A stretch of 64,000 nt of DNA from Lentisphaerota bacterium (lineage in GTDB: Bacteria > Verrucomicrobiota > Lentisphaeria > Victivallales > Victivallaceae). Position numbers and translations under genes: made by a program. Under the pieces are notes generated by a model. It did no database searches. It was not told the origin of the DNA and was given only the letters and a program-made list of their open reading frames with translations. Where the stretch lies: the NCBI GenBank assembly GCA_015061615.1, contig SUWE01000004.1, forward strand, positions 26,244 to 90,243. Reading direction: 5' to 3'. Below are positions 60,436-64,000 of the stretch, piece by piece; the stretch's first letter is position 1; every line of letters starts with the position of its first letter.

Positions 60436-63400
60436 TTTCTGCGATACTGGAGTGTCCGGGGTGCAGTTCACGTTTCCGTTTTGAAAATGAATCAGATGAA
60501 TTTCCGGAAAAGATCAGCTGTCCCCAATGCGGTTTGAGCAAGGAAAACTGGAACTTTATGGCAGTGCTTTTCTGTTCCAAGTGCCGGACGAAACTGAAAG
60601 CACCGCTGAGTGTTATCCACGATACCACCCTCGGCTGTCCCAAATGCAACGCACCGCTTGACAGTAATTACCACACAGCCGATTCTGAAGAAACTCCGGC
60701 AGCTGAAACCGGCAGCAGACGTCAGATGATGCTCGGCGGAGAAATTTTCGACAAATACCGCATTATCCGCCTGCTGGGCAAAGGGGGCATGGCGGAAGTC
60801 TATCTTGCCGAACACCTGCTTTTGAAACAGCAGTGTGCGCTCAAGATCATGCTCGACAGTACAGCGGCAAAAGATCCGGTCTATGTCAAACGCTTTTTGC
60901 GTGAAGCAAGACTTGCCCACCGTATCAATCACCCCAATATCATCAAAATGTACGAAGCCGGCAGCGATGCCAAAACCGGTTACTTCTTCATCGCAATGGA
61001 GTATGTCGACGGTCAGACTCTGACGGAAATAATGAATGAACACCAGCTTTCAGAGGAATATCTGAAGATACTGCTCCACTCAATGGCGGGGGCGCTGAAG
61101 TGCCTCAGTGATGCCGGGGTGGTACACCGGGATATCAAACCTTCAAATATCATGCTCGACAATAACGGCATATTCAAGCTGATGGATCTGGGTATCGCCA
61201 AAGCGGAAAGCAACCGTCAGATGGGAGAAATGACTCTGACCATGGAGCAGACCGCCATCGGTACACCAAGCTACGCTTCGCCGGAACAGTGCCGTTCTTC
61301 GCACGATGTCGATACGCGCAGTGATATTTACAGTCTGGGCGCAACTCTTTACCATGCGGCAAGCGGCAAACTCCCCTTTGACGGAACAAGCCCGGTGGAA
61401 ATCATCCTGAAGGTGATCCAGTCATCGCCGGAACCGCTGAACACTCTGCGCCCGGATCTTTCCAGACACTTCATTGCTCTGGTGGAAATGATGATGAAAA
61501 AAGATCCGGATGAGCGTCCTTCGGAACCGGAGGAGCTTATGGCAATGCTCCCGCTTTCCGGTGAAGCGCCGGAAATCATCAAAAAGCCGAAAATGCTCCA
61601 CCCGCCGTCAGAGAAAAAGAAGAAAAAATCCTCCGGCATGACCTTTGACAAACTGTTGAAATACGGGTTTGCGCTGCTTTTGCTGCTGGTGATCGCGGTC
61701 AACTTCCGCTATATCAATGACTATTATAAAAACGGTCCGTCGCAGAAGAAAAACGAACCGCAGAGAAAAGCGTTTCCCGCGCCGGCAGTTCCCAGCAAAA
61801 CTCCGCGCAGGGTAGTTCTGCCGACACCGCAGAAAAAGGAAGAAGCGGACAACAGTAAACCGGTCATCAGCTCTCCGGTAAAACCGGCAGTACAGGCGGC
61901 AACGGCGGAAAAAACTCCTGCGCCGAAACCAGTCATTCCTTCGCCGCCGGTTCCGGCGGTACAGAAAACTGCCGCTTCTGAAAACAAAGTTCCGGCTGCA
62001 AATTCAGACAAAAATGCAACCGCTCCGCTGTCATGGACAAGAGAAATTCCGGAACTGAATTTGTGCAAAACCCCGAATCCGTACACAAAAGATGAAACCA
62101 TTGATGAGCAGGTGGAAAAATCCCGCATCCGTTACCACGAGTTCCGCAGTGAAACCAGAAAACTGATAAATAATCAGCATGAAAAACTTGTAAAGTTAAA
62201 CTCCCGTCAGCGCGGACTTTACCGGGAATTGCTTCAATGCCGTCAGAATCTTGAACGTCAATGGGATGGACACCTGACCCATCTCTCCCGGCTTTGCAAT
62301 AAAATACGCTCTGCACGCAATGCCCGCTACGATAAAAGAGCAAATGAAAAAGTTCAGCAGGCATTTCTTGAACATACGAAGAAGAGAACAGACTGGGGAT
62401 ATAATCAAACGGATATCGAGTTCAGCCGTAAACTTCAGAGAATGCTGGAAAATCCTGCGGTCGATCCTAATATCGAAGTCGTTGACGGCACCTACAACGA
62501 ATTCAATGGCAATCTGCTTTTTTCAATAACCTCCGGCAGGATCCGGGAAGCTGATAAGATAATCAAAATTCTGTGTGAACGCGGTGCTGATCCTTCAACA
62601 CTCAATAACTGCCGCCGCCATATTTCTAATATTCTGCCGATGATATCCAGCTATGGTATCCTGCCCCCGAAGCGTTTGCAGGAGGATTTTGATCATGTTT
62701 TCAATTACAATCGTTCCAGACGGGAAGAGTATATCAGATTGATGTTTATGACGGGTGCCAAACCTCATGCCGACCATCTTTCAACGGCAGTTCTGGAAAA
62801 AAACAGAACTCTGGTAATGTTTCTTCTGGCAACCGGATTGGACCCGAATGAACGTGACAGCAACGGGGAAACCGCACTTTTCAAATCTTACCGCATTACA
62901 GACGGGGAAGATATACGGGAACTGCTGCTTGCCGCAGGCGCCGATCCTTCGATCAGAAACAAAGACGGCAGGGTCGCGGCGGATTATGCTGTTCTTGAGA
63001 AATTTTTCCGGAACTGGCTTTCGCGAAATTACAGCGAATGTGAAACTATGCTTAAAGAGGGTTTCAACCCCGATATCCGGGTAAATGCCAAGGATACCCT
63101 TCTCATTATGGCTGTCTACAGACTGGATGACAGAGCAATAAAAATCGCGCTGAAATATGGAGCTGACCCGAATCGTCAAAGCAGAATCCAAACCGTTCCG
63201 CTTTCACTTGCCATTGAAGCACTGTTTCGTGACTCTTCAAGGTTGAAAAATGATATTGAAAATAAAATCCGGGTCGTCAAAGATCTTGTAACTGCCGGTG
63301 CCGCGCTTCCGAAATCGAACAACCGTTACGGAGTTCTCTATACAACATTCAGATGTCTGACACTTTTATATGACAGGACGGGGTCAGAGATGATTCCGGA

Positions 63401-63848
63401 ATTGGCAGCACTCATAGTCGAAAATGAAAAAAATATGCAAAGCGGGGAGTTTCGATGTATTTTCCAAAGTATGACTTGGGTAAACACCAACAGAAAAAAC
63501 GGTCCTGAAAAGATTGCCAAAGCAATCATGAAAGTCATGCCCGAAGATTTGATACACTCCCAAGCTTTCCTGGATGATGCTTTCAGATACGGTTATCCGC
63601 TCAAAGCTGAGAAACTCCGGAACACAATCACTTCGCGTATGATAAACACACGTTATTATGTGCTGTCAAAGGGAGAAAGTTATCCCTTGCTGTTCCTCGC
63701 CGTGGAGCATGGTCAGTCACCTGAAGTTATCAAACTTCTGCTGGAAAAAGGTGCTGATCCCGACTGGAAGAACAGAAGCGGTAAAAAAGCGATCGACGTC
63801 GCCAAAAGTTCAGAGGTGCGCCGTATACTGAGAAAGTATATGAAGTAA
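60432..63848 (+). CDS. Zinc-ribbon Ser/Thr protein kinase with transmembrane segment and ankyrin repeats
   Basis: The 1138-residue protein begins with two zinc-ribbon-like pairs (CPGC 8-11 with CPQC 30-33, CSKC 48-51 with CPKC 69-72). A Hanks-type kinase follows (about 108-375): GKGGMAEVYL, the Lys in CALKIM (138), HRDIKPSN (232-239) and DLG in place of DFG (252-254). A single membrane helix lies at about 408-426, and a Pro/Lys/Ala-rich linker and a coiled region follow. Ankyrin-type repeats occupy the remainder: LLLATGLDPNERDSNGETAL, LLLAAGADPSIRNKDGRVAA, and at the end LLLEKGADPDWKNRSGKKAI. Kinase domain inside, ankyrin domain outside is the likely topology, suggesting a sensor. The target is unknown. 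Confidence 0.92.
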   Translation: MISAILECPGCSSRFRFENESDEFPEKISCPQCGLSKENWNFMAVLFCSKCRTKLKAPLSVIHDTTLGCPKCNAPLDSNYHTADSEETPAAETGSRRQMMLGGEIFDKYRIIRLLGKGGMAEVYLAEHLLLKQQCALKIMLDSTAAKDPVYVKRFLREARLAHRINHPNIIKMYEAGSDAKTGYFFIAMEYVDGQTLTEIMNEHQLSEEYLKILLHSMAGALKCLSDAGVVHRDIKPSNIMLDNNGIFKLMDLGIAKAESNRQMGEMTLTMEQTAIGTPSYASPEQCRSSHDVDTRSDIYSLGATLYHAASGKLPFDGTSPVEIILKVIQSSPEPLNTLRPDLSRHFIALVEMMMKKDPDERPSEPEELMAMLPLSGEAPEIIKKPKMLHPPSEKKKKKSSGMTFDKLLKYGFALLLLLVIAVNFRYINDYYKNGPSQKKNEPQRKAFPAPAVPSKTPRRVVLPTPQKKEEADNSKPVISSPVKPAVQAATAEKTPAPKPVIPSPPVPAVQKTAASENKVPAANSDKNATAPLSWTREIPELNLCKTPNPYTKDETIDEQVEKSRIRYHEFRSETRKLINNQHEKLVKLNSRQRGLYRELLQCRQNLERQWDGHLTHLSRLCNKIRSARNARYDKRANEKVQQAFLEHTKKRTDWGYNQTDIEFSRKLQRMLENPAVDPNIEVVDGTYNEFNGNLLFSITSGRIREADKIIKILCERGADPSTLNNCRRHISNILPMISSYGILPPKRLQEDFDHVFNYNRSRREEYIRLMFMTGAKPHADHLSTAVLEKNRTLVMFLLATGLDPNERDSNGETALFKSYRITDGEDIRELLLAAGADPSIRNKDGRVAADYAVLEKFFRNWLSRNYSECETMLKEGFNPDIRVNAKDTLLIMAVYRLDDRAIKIALKYGADPNRQSRIQTVPLSLAIEALFRDSSRLKNDIENKIRVVKDLVTAGAALPKSNNRYGVLYTTFRCLTLLYDRTGSEMIPELAALIVENEKNMQSGEFRCIFQSMTWVNTNRKNGPEKIAKAIMKVMPEDLIHSQAFLDDAFRYGYPLKAEKLRNTITSRMINTRYYVLSKGESYPLLFLAVEHGQSPEVIKLLLEKGADPDWKNRSGKKAIDVAKSSEVRRILRKYMK

Positions 63849-63941
63849 CGCAGAACATTCAGGAGCTGAGCGTAAAACCTGATGTTTTGCGGCGGTCTCT
63901 TTTCAGCGTAAAATAAATTCACTTGGAAGGATTGGCAGGCA

Positions 63942-63979
63942 AAAAAATCCATTGCTCAAAACTGATGTTTGAGCAATGG
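63942..63979 (-). terminator. Terminator for an unseen minus-strand gene to the right
   Basis: CCATTGCTCAAA (63949-63960), 7-nt loop, TTTGAGCAATGG (63968-63979), a perfect 12-bp stem. On the minus strand it is followed by a run of T (complement of 63941-63947), so it terminates leftward transcription. Confidence 0.75.
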
Positions 63980-64000
63980 CAGATTTCAAGTAAAAAGTAC

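Overview
The window looks like a chromosomal segment of a Gram-negative bacterium of the Planctomycetota-Verrucomicrobiota-Lentisphaerota (PVC) group, most likely Lentisphaerota (Victivallis-like). This is inferred from the mix of genes. There is a type II-like pseudopilin with the 'FVDGHV' C-terminal motif, a GH92 glycosidase paired with an AraC regulator, and outer-membrane/LPS genes (lpxK, kdsD, lptE- and bamD-like). A reverse rubrerythrin and a two-domain esterase are also present. No rRNA, tRNA, CRISPR array, integrase or transposase was recognised. Most genes sit in tight operons with 1-46 bp overlaps, and recognisable promoters often have the form TTGnnn-17-TATATT.

Layout. 1-7.3 kb: pseudopilin (cut by the left edge), GH92 and a divergent AraC regulator. 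These are followed by nitroreductase, reverse rubrerythrin, an SDR oxidoreductase and a small secreted repeat protein, separated by unusual intergenic repeats. 7.5-20.4 kb (minus strand): one long gene run, mutM, lipoprotein, S24-like protein, CTP-type lipid kinase, esterase, LMW phosphatase, a three-gene DUF6361/PLD-nuclease/SF2-helicase cassette (candidate defence system), then a MalY-type aminotransferase. 20.5-22.9 kb: lpxK and a galactokinase-like gene. 22.9-35 kb: a surface-polysaccharide cluster. It starts with a UDP-HexNAc dehydrogenase and the CDP-3,6-dideoxyhexose genes rfbF, rfbG and rfbH. A visibly more AT-rich module with its own promoter follows: NeuB-cupin fusion, YerE-like ThDP enzyme, methyltransferase, radical SAM enzyme, SDR with YxxxR, and a polyprenyl-type GT2. 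35-43.3 kb: PHP phosphoesterase, an RND efflux pair, thrC, and a split chromate transporter.

43.3-56.7 kb (minus strand): two operons of mainly housekeeping genes. One runs dipeptidase-lepA-AmaP-like-maf-folB-mutS. The other runs hisE-hisG-kdsD-bamD-like-lptE-ktrB-ktrA-HIT. 56.9-63.8 kb (plus strand): an esterase, citrate synthase, rmuC and a large zinc-ribbon/Ser-Thr kinase/ankyrin membrane protein. At the right edge lies a terminator for an unseen minus-strand gene.

The strongest candidates for undescribed biology are the DUF6361-PLD-helicase cassette, the branched-sugar module, an 18-bp-periodic array of GNA-triloop mini-hairpins after araC, and a modular dispersed intergenic repeat family seen at three loci.
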